From Gemmatimonadota bacterium (lineage in GTDB: Bacteria; Gemmatimonadota; Gemmatimonadetes; Longimicrobiales; Gaopeijiaceae), in assembly GCA_026713345.1 (NCBI GenBank), contig JAPOOQ010000351.1, forward strand, positions 1 to 7,440: a DNA stretch of 7,440 bases, read 5' to 3'. Numbering within the stretch: the first letter of the stretch is position 1; every line of letters starts with the position of its first letter. This document shows, in pieces, positions 1-7,440 of the stretch. The notes beneath the pieces were generated by a model. That model saw nothing but the letters and a program-made list of their open reading frames with translations, ran no database searches and was not told where the DNA came from. The translations under genes were made by a program, and so were the position numbers.

Positions 1-286
1 CTTCGCGTCGGTGGACCCCCCCATGCTGAACATGCAGTTCTCGGCGAGCGGGATGGCCCACGAGATACGGGATGGCAAACTGGGCGAGCCGGTCAGCCGG
101 CCGGTGTTCCTGGCCAGCACCCCGGACTTCTGGCGCTCAATGGACATGATCGGGGGCGCCGGCACCTTCGCATACAACGGCGGCGGGACCAACAAGGGCG
201 ATCCGTTCCAGCAGATCGGGCGCACCGTGGGGTCGCCGGCGGCGCGGTTCCGGGAGGTGAACGTCTTTACGTATGCGAGGCGGTAG
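1..286 (+). CDS. TldD-like protein, C-terminal fragment (5' end outside window)
   Basis: The reading frame is open from base 2 to a TAG at 284-286 and gives the last 94 residues of a protein. Of these, 87 match the C-terminus of the complete TldD-like protein encoded just downstream, so this is the end of a tandem paralogue of the TldD/PmbA family. The usual family Cys-Gly-Lys motif near the C-terminus, whose cysteine is a zinc ligand in E. coli TldD, reads Thr-Asn-Lys here (codons from 188), so this copy also lacks that ligand. The HExxxH region and any signal peptide lie upstream and cannot be judged. It is cut by the window edge, and nothing visible shows it to be a pseudogene. The stop is followed by a 140-bp spacer, unlike the second copy, which runs directly into a TldE-like gene. 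Family assignment rests on the paralogue and is firm; activity is unknown. Confidence 0.85.
   Translation, partial: FASVDPPMLNMQFSASGMAHEIRDGKLGEPVSRPVFLASTPDFWRSMDMIGGAGTFAYNGGGTNKGDPFQQIGRTVGSPAARFREVNVFTYARR
2..286 (+). repeat. Direct repeat, copy 1 (3' end of tldD-like gene)
   Basis: This stretch aligns without gaps to 1792-2076, a period of 1790 bp. By hand count, bases 11-159 differ at 4 of 149 positions, including a 60-base identical run at 100-159. Bases 160-286 differ at 23 of 127. It represents tandem gene duplication; the repeat continues upstream beyond the window for an unknown length. Confidence 0.9.
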
Positions 287-357
287 AGACGGGTACGCCC
301 GATCTTCCCACCCGGGACGGGCAACTTGCGGTACCGGTGCCGGCCCCCGCTCCCGAT

Positions 358-386
358 TTGCAACGCGGCGGACGTTCGCCTACTGT
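358..386 (+). promoter_or_regulatory. Possible sigma-70-type promoter for the tldD-like operon
   Basis: TTGCAA at 358-363 (4 of 6 matches to TTGACA) is followed after 17 bases by TACTGT at 381-386 (3 of 6 matches to TATAAT). Transcription would start near 392 and give a leader of about 35 bases before the ATG at 427. The 287-426 spacer is the only sizeable gap before the tightly packed genes, so it is the logical promoter site. The match is weak and consensus promoters are unreliable in high-GC phyla. The rest of the spacer holds GC-rich partial dyads around 328-350 but no clear terminator. Confidence 0.3.
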
Positions 387-403
387 GGGGCGGTTTTGGT
401 AGC

Positions 404-440
404 ACTCCAGACGGGAGTATCGTGACATGACGTGGTCACG
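404..440 (+). promoter_or_regulatory. Ribosome binding site and start codon within two small hairpins
   Basis: The Shine-Dalgarno-like GGGAG at 413-417 lies 9 bases before the ATG at 427 and supports that start. It forms the right arm of a perfect 5-bp inverted repeat, ACTCC (404-408) with GGAGT (414-418). A second perfect 6-bp inverted repeat, CGTGAC (421-426) with GTCACG (435-440), places the ATG in its 8-base loop. Together they could limit translation initiation, or the second dyad could be a protein-binding operator. Pairing is seen directly; any function is inference. Confidence 0.35.
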
Positions 441-2076
441 CCGCGACTTTGTGCGGACGGGCTCGGCCTTCGCGGCGGCCGGGCTGATCGGCCTCGATTC
501 GACGCTGTTGACCGACCCCTACGAGGCCGCGCGCCGGTACCGGCCGTTCCGGCCACTCCTGCAGGATCCGGACGTGCGCGCGGTGGCGATGGCTGCGCTC
601 GACGCAGCCCGGGCCGCCGGGGCGCGCTACGCCGATGTGCGCGTGGCAAGCGGGGCGAGCCGCAGGACCATCGTGCAGAACCGCCAGGTGTTCACGCAGC
701 TGGTCTCCGGATCGCTGAACTTCGGGGTCCGCGTGCTCGTGGACGGGGCGTGGGGCTTTGCGTCGTCAACGATCGTCACGGAGGAAGAGGCTGTCCGGGT
801 GGCGCAGGTCGCGGTGCGGCAGTCGTCGCTGAACCCCTGGGGCAAGACGCGCACGCTGGAGCTCGCACCGGCCCCCGTCGTCGCCGACGGCCAGTGGGAA
901 ACGCCGATCGACCTCGATCCCTGGAACTACACGATCCAGGATCAGCTGGAGCTGCAGATCGAAGCGAACGAAGCGATCATGAACGCCGGCGAGGCGATGG
1001 GGGTGCCCGGAGTCACCGGATTCTCCGATTTCCTGTTCGGAAAGAACGATGTCGTCTTCGCGTCGAGCGAGGGGTCGTACATCGCCCAGCGCTTTCATGG
1101 TTTCGGCAACAACTACCTTGCCCAGGTGATCTCGGAAGACCGTATGAACTTCGGCTCCAGCAGCCCGGAATCGTTCAGGACGGGCGGCTACGGGTGGGAA
1201 GCGATCGACGGGATCCCCTTCGCGGCGGACGCCGAACAGGCGGTCGAAGACGCCGTCATGATGATGAACGCGAAGGAGCCGGACGTGGGGCGCTACGACC
1301 TGGTGCTCGACTCGTCCGCGGTGTCGGCGGCGTTCAATGCCTCGATCGTGCGGGCGCTCGAGTTCGACCGCGTCCTCGGTTACGAGATGCACGCCGGCGG
1401 GACCAGCTATCTCGCCCCGCCGGAGGAGGTGCTCGGGCAGTTCTCCTACAACAACCCGAAGCTGAATGTGCGGGCGACAGGGTCGGTGCCACGGGCCGGC
1501 GGCATGTACAAATGGGACGTGGAGGGGGTGGCGCCCGCGGACTACCCGCTCATCCGGGAGGGGGTTGTGGTCGACTACTTCACGACGCGCGAGTTCGCGC
1601 CCCAGCTGGAGTGGTGGTACCGGCGCAACGGGATGCCGGTCGAGTCGCGGGGCACGGCCGGGTCGGAGGGCTCGGTGCTGATCCAGGTCGTGGTGCCGAG
1701 CATCGCGATCATGGACCCCGGCGACGAGGACGTCACCGTCGACGAGATGATCGCCGAGACGGAGAACGGGATCTACATCCACCGGGGCGGCTTCGCCTTC
1801 GTGGACCCCCCCATGCTCAACATGCAGTTCTCGGCGAGCGGGATGGCCCACGAGATACGGGACGGCAAGCTGGGCGAGCCGGTCAGCCAGCCGGTGTTCC
1901 TGGCCAGCACCCCGGACTTCTGGCGCTCAATGGACATGATCGGGGGCGCGGGCACCTTTGCCTACAACGGCGGCGGAACCGGCAAAGGCGATCCGTTCCA
2001 GAACATCGGACGCACCGTGGGGACACCCGCGGCACGATTCAGAGAGATCAACGTCTTCACCTACGGGAGGCGGTAG
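427..2076 (+). CDS. TldD/PmbA-family protein with Tat signal and degenerate metal site
   Basis: The 549-residue protein is a TldD-type member of the TldD/PmbA family, known as zinc-dependent peptidases acting as TldD-TldE heterodimers. Residues 4-10 (SRRDFVR) form a good twin-arginine motif, followed by a hydrophobic stretch (about 12-28), so export of the folded protein through Tat is likely. The N-terminal family domain starts near residue 50; FGVRVLVDGAWGFAS (about 99-113) is typical. The C-terminal domain has the LEFDRVLGYE segment (311-320) and VEGV followed by LIREG. Where active members carry HExxxH just before this segment, the sequence reads N304-A-S-I-V-R309, so both histidines and the glutamate are replaced. 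The later CGK cysteine position is Thr518, and I see no cysteine in the whole protein. The ATG at 427 is chosen for its GGGAG site and because it supplies the Tat signal; the next Met is residue 55. It is one base overlapped with the TldE-like gene. Likely a non-catalytic or altered-function paralogue; no frameshift is seen. Confidence 0.88.
   Translation: MTWSRRDFVRTGSAFAAAGLIGLDSTLLTDPYEAARRYRPFRPLLQDPDVRAVAMAALDAARAAGARYADVRVASGASRRTIVQNRQVFTQLVSGSLNFGVRVLVDGAWGFASSTIVTEEEAVRVAQVAVRQSSLNPWGKTRTLELAPAPVVADGQWETPIDLDPWNYTIQDQLELQIEANEAIMNAGEAMGVPGVTGFSDFLFGKNDVVFASSEGSYIAQRFHGFGNNYLAQVISEDRMNFGSSSPESFRTGGYGWEAIDGIPFAADAEQAVEDAVMMMNAKEPDVGRYDLVLDSSAVSAAFNASIVRALEFDRVLGYEMHAGGTSYLAPPEEVLGQFSYNNPKLNVRATGSVPRAGGMYKWDVEGVAPADYPLIREGVVVDYFTTREFAPQLEWWYRRNGMPVESRGTAGSEGSVLIQVVVPSIAIMDPGDEDVTVDEMIAETENGIYIHRGGFAFVDPPMLNMQFSASGMAHEIRDGKLGEPVSQPVFLASTPDFWRSMDMIGGAGTFAYNGGGTGKGDPFQNIGRTVGTPAARFREINVFTYGRR
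1792..2076 (+). repeat. Direct repeat, copy 2 (3' end of second tldD-like gene)
   Basis: This is the gap-free counterpart of 2-286. Both copies end in GAGGCGGTAG, which in this copy doubles as the ribosome binding site and junction with the following gene. In copy 1 the bases after the stop are AGAC, so the overlapping GTG start is absent there. Confidence 0.9.
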
Positions 2077-2078
2077 TG
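2065..2078 (+). promoter_or_regulatory. Ribosome binding site and GTG start of the TldE-like gene
   Basis: GGGAGG at 2065-2070 is followed by 5 bases and GTG at 2076-2078. The last base of the upstream TAG stop is the first base of this GTG, which implies translational coupling. The site decides the start, because the same frame stays open far upstream inside the previous gene. Confidence 0.75.
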
Positions 2079-3417
2079 AGCAAGCTAACGGGGAAGATCC
2101 TCACGAAGGAAGAGGCCGAGGCGATCGCGGAGAAGGTGCTCGAATTCGCGGATCCGAGTGCGGATACGATCGTCAACGTGCAGTTGAGCAACGCACAGAA
2201 CACGCGGTTTTCGCGCAACGAGATCACGACGCAGCTGGACGCCTCGCTCGGCCAGGTGACGGTCACTTCCATGATGAACGGCAAGACCGGGAACGGCGTG
2301 ACCCAGCGCTTCGACGATGACGGGCTCATGGAGGCCGTGCGCTGGGCCGAGGAGGCCACGCGGGACGGCCCGGGCGAGCACGGCACGAGCCGCCTCATCC
2401 AGCCCCGCAGCTACCCTGTTCCGCCCAATCTGTGGTCGGAGGCGAGCCGCGCGGTGGACATCGAGGACCGGATCGAGCGCGCGGTCAGCGCGATCGAGCG
2501 GACCGAGGGATTCGTATCGGCGGGTACGCTGGACCTGAACGTGGCGTCGATGCTGGTGGCGAACTCGGCGGGGCTGGTGGGCTACTGCCGCAGCACGAAC
2601 GGTTCGCTGTCGATGTCGGCCCGCACGAGTGACAACACGGGATCGGGCTGGGCCGGCAAGGCGATCTACGACTTCGGCGAACTGGATGCGGAGGCGATTG
2701 CCAACCGGGCGACCGACAAGGCCGACCGCTCCCGCGAGCCGCAGGCGGTGGAGCCGGCGCGCTACACCGTGATCCTGGAGCCCGACGCCTACGCGCAGAT
2801 GATCTTCTACATGATGCGGTACCACATGGATCTGCCATCCGCAGAGTCGGGATTCTCGGCGTTCGCGGCCCCGGGCGGCGGCACGAAGATCGGCCAGCAG
2901 GTATTTGACGACCGGCTCTCGTTCGTCTCGGATCCCATGGACCCGGACGGGCCTTTCTGCCCCTTCAACCCCGTGGGCATCCCGTTCGACCGAACCCACT
3001 GGGTGCAGGACGGCATCCTCAGGAACCTGAGCTACGGAGACGACACCGCCGCGGAGCGGGGCCGTGACTATCCGCTGGCGAATCCCGTGGCGGTGCGCCT
3101 GCAGCCGAAGGAGGGCACGCAGCTTTCCACGCTCGACGAGATGATCGCGACGTGCGAGCGGGGAATCTACGTGTCGCGACTCACAACCCTGTTCGCGGAC
3201 TTCCAGCGTCTTGTCTTTACCGGCGTGACCCGGGACGGTACCTGGCTGGTCGAACGCGGGAGGATCACACGTCCGATCGCCAACATGCGCTATGTGGACT
3301 CGCACATGTTCTTCCTCAACAACCTGGAAGCGATCGGCGAACCCGTGCTGACTTCCGGGGGCAGTTTCGTGCTCCCGCCGGTCCGGTCCCGCGACTTCAA
3401 CTTCACGGCGATCGCAG

Positions 3418-3428
<11 letters not shown>
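2076..3428 (+). CDS. PmbA/TldE-like protein (metallopeptidase TldD-related)
   Basis: The 450-residue product matches the TldE/PmbA branch, the usual non-catalytic partner of TldD, and its length is normal for that branch. Near the N-terminus, NTRFSRNEITTQ (about 42-53) is the family's substrate-cleft strand region. YTVILEPDAYAQ begins the C-terminal domain, and the protein ends with a typical GVTRDGTWLVERGRITRPI segment. There is no HExxxH, as expected for TldE. The N-terminus (MSKLTGKILTKEEAEAIAEK) has no signal peptide or twin arginine, unlike the TldD-like neighbour. The GTG start is set by a strong GGGAGG site and the one-base overlap with the previous stop. The last 11 bases overlap the longest form of the moxR-type gene. 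It is probably cytoplasmic unless carried out by its partner. Family assignment is firm; its substrate is unknown. Confidence 0.88.
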
Positions 3429-4494
<1,066 letters not shown>

Positions 4495-4501
4495 CTTCTC
4501 G

Positions 4502-5386
4502 ATGAACGCCGCCGACGGAGCACTCCTCGACGCCGTGCGGTCTCTCCGCTGGCCCGCACGCCGGAAGGCACCAGCCGGGCTGGCCGGAGACCACCGCTCG
4601 TGGATGCGGGGAATCTCGGCGGAGTTCGAGGACTACCGGGCCTACCGGCAAGGGGACGAAGTCAGCAAGATCGACTGGAAGCTGCTCGCGCGCAGGGACC
4701 GCGCCTACATCCGCCTGTCCACCGAGCAGACGGTCCTCCCCACCATGATCGTCATGGACGCGTCCGCCTCCATGGCCTACCCCTCCGCGACACTGGAGAA
4801 GTGGCACTTCGCGCGCCATATCGCGATCGGACTCGCCTCGGCGGCGCACAACGGGCGCGACCCGGTCGGGATCGCGGTCGCTTCCGGGAACGGGGGCGCG
4901 CAATACCTCCCGGCGCGCACCCGACGCGGAACCGTCCATCAGATCCTCGCGCTTCTTGCGGGCATCGAGCCCGGTGGAAGCCCGCAGCTCGCGCCGGTCC
5001 TCGACACCGTGGCCCTTCGGCATCCCCGCGCGCGCATCGCCGTGGTCAGCGATTTCCTGGGCGACGCCGAGGACCTGCTCAAGCGCGCCACCGAGCGGTC
5101 GGCGGCGGGGCGGGAGATGCACGCGGTCCACGTCATCCACACCACCGAAATGTCGCCGTCTTCCCGCCCCTCCCTGGTCGTCGATCCGGAGGAGGCGCAG
5201 CTGAAGAGACCCCTCACCGAGTTTTCGCGACTCGGCTACCTCGAAAACTTCGGCGAGTGGCGCGAACAGCTCGCGAGGGACTGGCGGATGGCGGGGGCCA
5301 GCTACACCCAGGTCGTCACCGACGCCGGCGCGCCCCAGGCGGTCCGCAGGGTCGTGCTCCCTCCGGAGACCGGGAGCCGCGCTTGA
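4502..5386 (+). CDS. DUF58 domain protein (vWA-like)
   Basis: The 294-residue soluble protein has the DUF58 signature: GISAEFEDYRAYRQGDEV (37-54) followed by IDWKLLARRDRAYIR (57-71). After it comes a vWA-like fold with a metal-ion-dependent adhesion motif D86-A-S88-A-S90 in VMDASASM, intact here. A later strand, RIAVVSDFLGD, is also typical of vWA domains. There is no signal peptide or membrane segment; the length of about 290 residues is normal for the short cytoplasmic form of the family. DUF58 proteins are nearly always encoded next to MoxR ATPases and are thought to be their partners or clients. The ATG at 4502 lies 7 bases after the moxR-type stop and has no clear Shine-Dalgarno site, which suggests coupled translation. 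The exact role is not known. Confidence 0.93.
   Translation: MNAADGALLDAVRSLRWPARRKAPAGLAGDHRSWMRGISAEFEDYRAYRQGDEVSKIDWKLLARRDRAYIRLSTEQTVLPTMIVMDASASMAYPSATLEKWHFARHIAIGLASAAHNGRDPVGIAVASGNGGAQYLPARTRRGTVHQILALLAGIEPGGSPQLAPVLDTVALRHPRARIAVVSDFLGDAEDLLKRATERSAAGREMHAVHVIHTTEMSPSSRPSLVVDPEEAQLKRPLTEFSRLGYLENFGEWREQLARDWRMAGASYTQVVTDAGAPQAVRRVVLPPETGSRA
5373..5385 (+). promoter_or_regulatory. Ribosome binding site with TTG start for the BatA-type gene
   Basis: GGAG at 5373-5376 lies 6 bases before TTG at 5383-5385. The TTG overlaps the previous TGA stop in a four-base TTGA junction. No ATG start fits, because the BatA-type N-terminal motif begins immediately after this codon. Confidence 0.65.
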
Positions 5387-6618
5387 TCTTCCTCGCCCCC
5401 GCGTTCCTCGTCGCCGCCGGGATCGTCGCGGCAGGGGTCGTCGCGCTCCACTTCCTCTCCACCCGGGAGCCCGACACGGACCTGCTTCCCACCGTGCGGT
5501 TCGTTCCCAGGGTGCCCGTGCAGGCGACCACCATCACGATGCGCTTCACCGACCCCTGGCTGCTGGCGCTGCGCGTCCTCCTGATCCTGCTGCTCGGGGC
5601 GGCGCTGGCCCGGCCCCTGATCCACCCGTTCGCACAGCCGGTGTCCCGGATCACGGTGGTGGACGTGTCGCGCGCCGTCGGGAGTCCGGGGGAACTCGTG
5701 GACAGCGCGCTCGGCTACGTGGAGGGCGCCGCCGCGGTCGTCTTCTTCGACGACGAGGCGCGGGAGATCGAGGACGGAGCGGTCGATTCGCTCGAGAGCC
5801 TGCGCGACGATGCGCGGTGGGACCGGGCCTCCGCGGGCTCCCTCTCCACCGCCCTGATCGGCGCGTCGAGGATCGCCTCCAGGCTCCGTGACGGCACCGA
5901 CTCGCTGCAGCTGGTCGTGGTCTCCCCGTTCGCGCAGGAGGAACGGGACGCGGCGACGGAAGAGATTCGCGCCCTCTGGCCCGGCCGGATCGACGCCGTG
6001 CGCGTTGCGGCCGCGGCCCGGCAGCCGGACGAGGCACCCACCGCAACGCGCGTGGAGTGGGCCGACTCCGGCGCGACCGGGCTCTGGGCCGCGCGCGAGC
6101 CCCCGGACACGATCGGCGGAGTCCGCGCCAACGACGCGGTGATGGTCTATCCCTTCGTGAGACGATGGCAACTTGCGCCCGGGGTTGCCGCGGAGCCGGC
6201 CGACGGCAACGAGACCCGGGTCTACGCCCGCTGGATGGATGGCGAACCCGCCGCCTTCGAGCGCGCCACGGCCGACGGATGCATGCGATCCGTCGCGATT
6301 CCCATGCCCACCGAAGGGGACGCCATCCTTCGCCCCGACTTCCAACGCTTCCTGGATGGGTTGGAAGGCCCCTGCGGGGAGCCGCGCGACATGTCTCCCC
6401 TCCCGGAGCAATTCATGGCCGCCTTTGCCGGAGACGAAACGCTCGCCCCGGCTTCACGGGTGGCCCGCCAGGTCATGCGGGTCACGCCCGCCGTTCCCTG
6501 GATTCTGGGATTTGCCCTTGTGGTGGCCCTGGCAGAACTTTGGCTCCGGAGGCGGCTGGCTTCGGGAGCGCGCACGAACAGGGCGGTTGAACGGCCCGGC
6601 AGGAGCAGGGCGGCATGA
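5383..6618 (+). CDS. BatA-domain membrane protein with degenerate vWA motif
   Basis: The 411-residue protein begins (M)IFLAPAFLVAAGIV, the N-terminal pattern of the BatA (aerotolerance regulator N-terminal) family. A first membrane helix spans about 2-25, then a loop with VRFVPRVP, a second helix about 59-77, a large domain about 79-368, and a third helix about 369-387 with an Arg-rich tail. The positive-inside rule places the large domain outside the cytoplasm. That domain starts like a vWA fold (ITVVDVSRAVG, 90-100), but the metal motif reads D94-x-S96-x-A98 rather than DxSxS, so metal binding is doubtful. Two cysteines (C300, C331) could form a disulfide. The TTG start is supported by GGAG at 5373-5376 and a four-base overlap with the DUF58 gene. 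It also overlaps the next gene by four bases. It likely forms the membrane part of the MoxR-DUF58 module. Confidence 0.85.
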   Translation: MIFLAPAFLVAAGIVAAGVVALHFLSTREPDTDLLPTVRFVPRVPVQATTITMRFTDPWLLALRVLLILLLGAALARPLIHPFAQPVSRITVVDVSRAVGSPGELVDSALGYVEGAAAVVFFDDEAREIEDGAVDSLESLRDDARWDRASAGSLSTALIGASRIASRLRDGTDSLQLVVVSPFAQEERDAATEEIRALWPGRIDAVRVAAAARQPDEAPTATRVEWADSGATGLWAAREPPDTIGGVRANDAVMVYPFVRRWQLAPGVAAEPADGNETRVYARWMDGEPAAFERATADGCMRSVAIPMPTEGDAILRPDFQRFLDGLEGPCGEPRDMSPLPEQFMAAFAGDETLAPASRVARQVMRVTPAVPWILGFALVVALAELWLRRRLASGARTNRAVERPGRSRAA

Positions 6619-7440
6619 CGGCGATCGACCAGGTAAGGCGAACAAAGCGGGACCTCGGGCTCGTTGCCGGCGCCACTGCGCTGCTCTGGGGGGCGGGCGT
6701 GACCTTCGCCGTTCTCGTCGACGCGATGCTGCTCTCCCTCCTGTTCCCGTTCTCTCCCGGGATCCGGGCGGCGGTTCTTCCCGTGGGTCTTATGCTGGGG
6801 GCAGGCACCGTGTTCTTCGTACTGTGGCGCCGCCGCTTCGTGTGGTCGGTCCCCAGGGTGGCCCTCTGGGTCGAGGAGCGCGCTCCGGAGCTTCGCTACG
6901 CACTGATGACCGCGATCGACCCGCGCTACGCGGACCAGCTGGGAGAACGCCTGGCCCCGATCGTCGCGAAGGCCGACCCCGGATCGTTCGTGAGACGGGC
7001 AGCGTGGCGATCGCTGCTTCCCGCGGGGCTCGTACTCCTGCTTGCCGGCGCCACCTTCGCGGTCATGCCCGCCAACTGGCGCGCTGCCGCGGTCGGGGTG
7101 GGCGATGGTGAGGCACCGGCCGAAGCGGAGATCCCCAACCGGCTGGAGATCCTCCGGGGATTTGTCACCCCGCCCGCCTACGCGGTGAGGAGCGGGTTCG
7201 AAGTCGAGGAATTCGAAGACCCCGCGTCGATCGCGGGCCTCGCGGGGAGCCAGGTCGACCTCCACGGCATGGGAATCCCGGACGGGATCGAGATCCAGAT
7301 CGGCGAGACCCCGCTCGGCGCGACCCCGGAGGGCAGCGACGGGTGGCAGTCGCGGTTCACGATGCCCGACTCCGCCGTGGCGCTGGAACTCCGCGACCGC
7401 GTGTACCGCCGCCTGGTGGTGATCGCGCCGCGCAAGGACC
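6615..7440 (+). CDS. Large membrane protein, N-terminal part (DUF4175-like), cut by window end
   Basis: From ATG 6615 the frame stays open to the window end, giving 275 residues of an incomplete protein. Membrane helices lie at about 14-44, 52-71 and 134-151. Between the second and third is a cytoplasmic segment with VALWVEERAPELRYALMTAI (82-101), a pattern I associate with large membrane proteins encoded after BatA-type genes in MoxR operons and resembling the DUF4175/TIGR02302 type. The part after residue 151 should lie outside the cytoplasm. It contains LRGFVTPPAYA, which is typical of the start of the Ig-like extracellular region in such proteins. AGGAG at 6601-6605 and the ATGA overlap with the previous stop support the start. 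Family placement is tentative; a membrane protein of the same operon is secure. Confidence 0.75.
   Translation, partial: MTAIDQVRRTKRDLGLVAGATALLWGAGVTFAVLVDAMLLSLLFPFSPGIRAAVLPVGLMLGAGTVFFVLWRRRFVWSVPRVALWVEERAPELRYALMTAIDPRYADQLGERLAPIVAKADPGSFVRRAAWRSLLPAGLVLLLAGATFAVMPANWRAAAVGVGDGEAPAEAEIPNRLEILRGFVTPPAYAVRSGFEVEEFEDPASIAGLAGSQVDLHGMGIPDGIEIQIGETPLGATPEGSDGWQSRFTMPDSAVALELRDRVYRRLVVIAPRKD

Noticed and set aside
297..350. Possible intrinsic terminator after the first TldD-like gene
   Set aside because: GCCCG (297-301) and CGGGC (318-322) pair over a 16-base loop, and GC-rich partial dyads occur at 328-350. The stems are short and no T-run follows, so I cannot support a terminator.
432..2075. 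Long open frame upstream of and in frame with the TldE-like gene, making an apparent 998-residue protein
   Set aside because: The first about 548 codons overlap the TldD-like gene in another frame and give an Arg/Gly/Ala-rich, motif-free product. The GTG at 2076 has a strong ribosome binding site and the family N-terminus.
4600..5382. In-frame upstream extension of the BatA-type gene to an ATG at 4600
   Set aside because: It would run through the whole DUF58 gene in a shadow frame with low-complexity sequence. The BatA N-terminal motif starts right at the TTG at 5383, which has its own GGAG site.

Overview
The window is a compact, one-directional (+ strand) block of high-GC bacterial DNA, roughly two-thirds G+C by eye. 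It holds six complete or partial genes after a truncated first one. The gene families, the Tat-signal TldD-like protein, the tight ATGA/TTGA-type overlaps and the codon use resemble Gemmatimonadota or a related high-GC Gram-negative phylum. That assignment is inference from style, not from a marker gene.

Layout. Positions 1-286 are the 3' end of a TldD-like gene whose start lies outside the window. A 140-bp spacer (287-426) carries a possible promoter and a pair of small hairpins over the ribosome binding site and start codon of the next gene. Positions 427-2076 encode a full TldD-like protein with a twin-arginine signal; its last 285 bp are a near copy of the end of the first gene. A PmbA/TldE-like gene (2076-3428) overlaps it by one base. 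Then come a MoxR-type AAA+ ATPase (3418-4494), a DUF58 protein with a vWA-like fold (4502-5386), a BatA-type membrane protein (5383-6618, TTG start) and the N-terminal part of a large membrane protein resembling the DUF4175 type (6615 to the window end). From 427 onward no gap exceeds 7 bases if moxR starts at 3418, or 73 bases if it starts at 3502, so this reads as one operon.

How the parts may work together. The MoxR-DUF58-BatA-large membrane protein set is a well-known arrangement: a MoxR ATPase acts as a chaperone-like remodeller for vWA-type partners linked to the membrane. TldD and TldE are normally a heterodimeric zinc protease, with the catalytic metal site in TldD. Here the complete TldD-like protein lacks all the recognisable metal-binding residues: the HExxxH position reads NASIVR, the later CGK position reads TGK, and the protein has no cysteine. 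It also has an export signal that its TldE-like partner lacks. The most interesting reading is a TldD/TldE-like complex that has lost or changed its catalysis and is co-transcribed with a MoxR/vWA membrane module. This is a hypothesis from sequence and gene order only.
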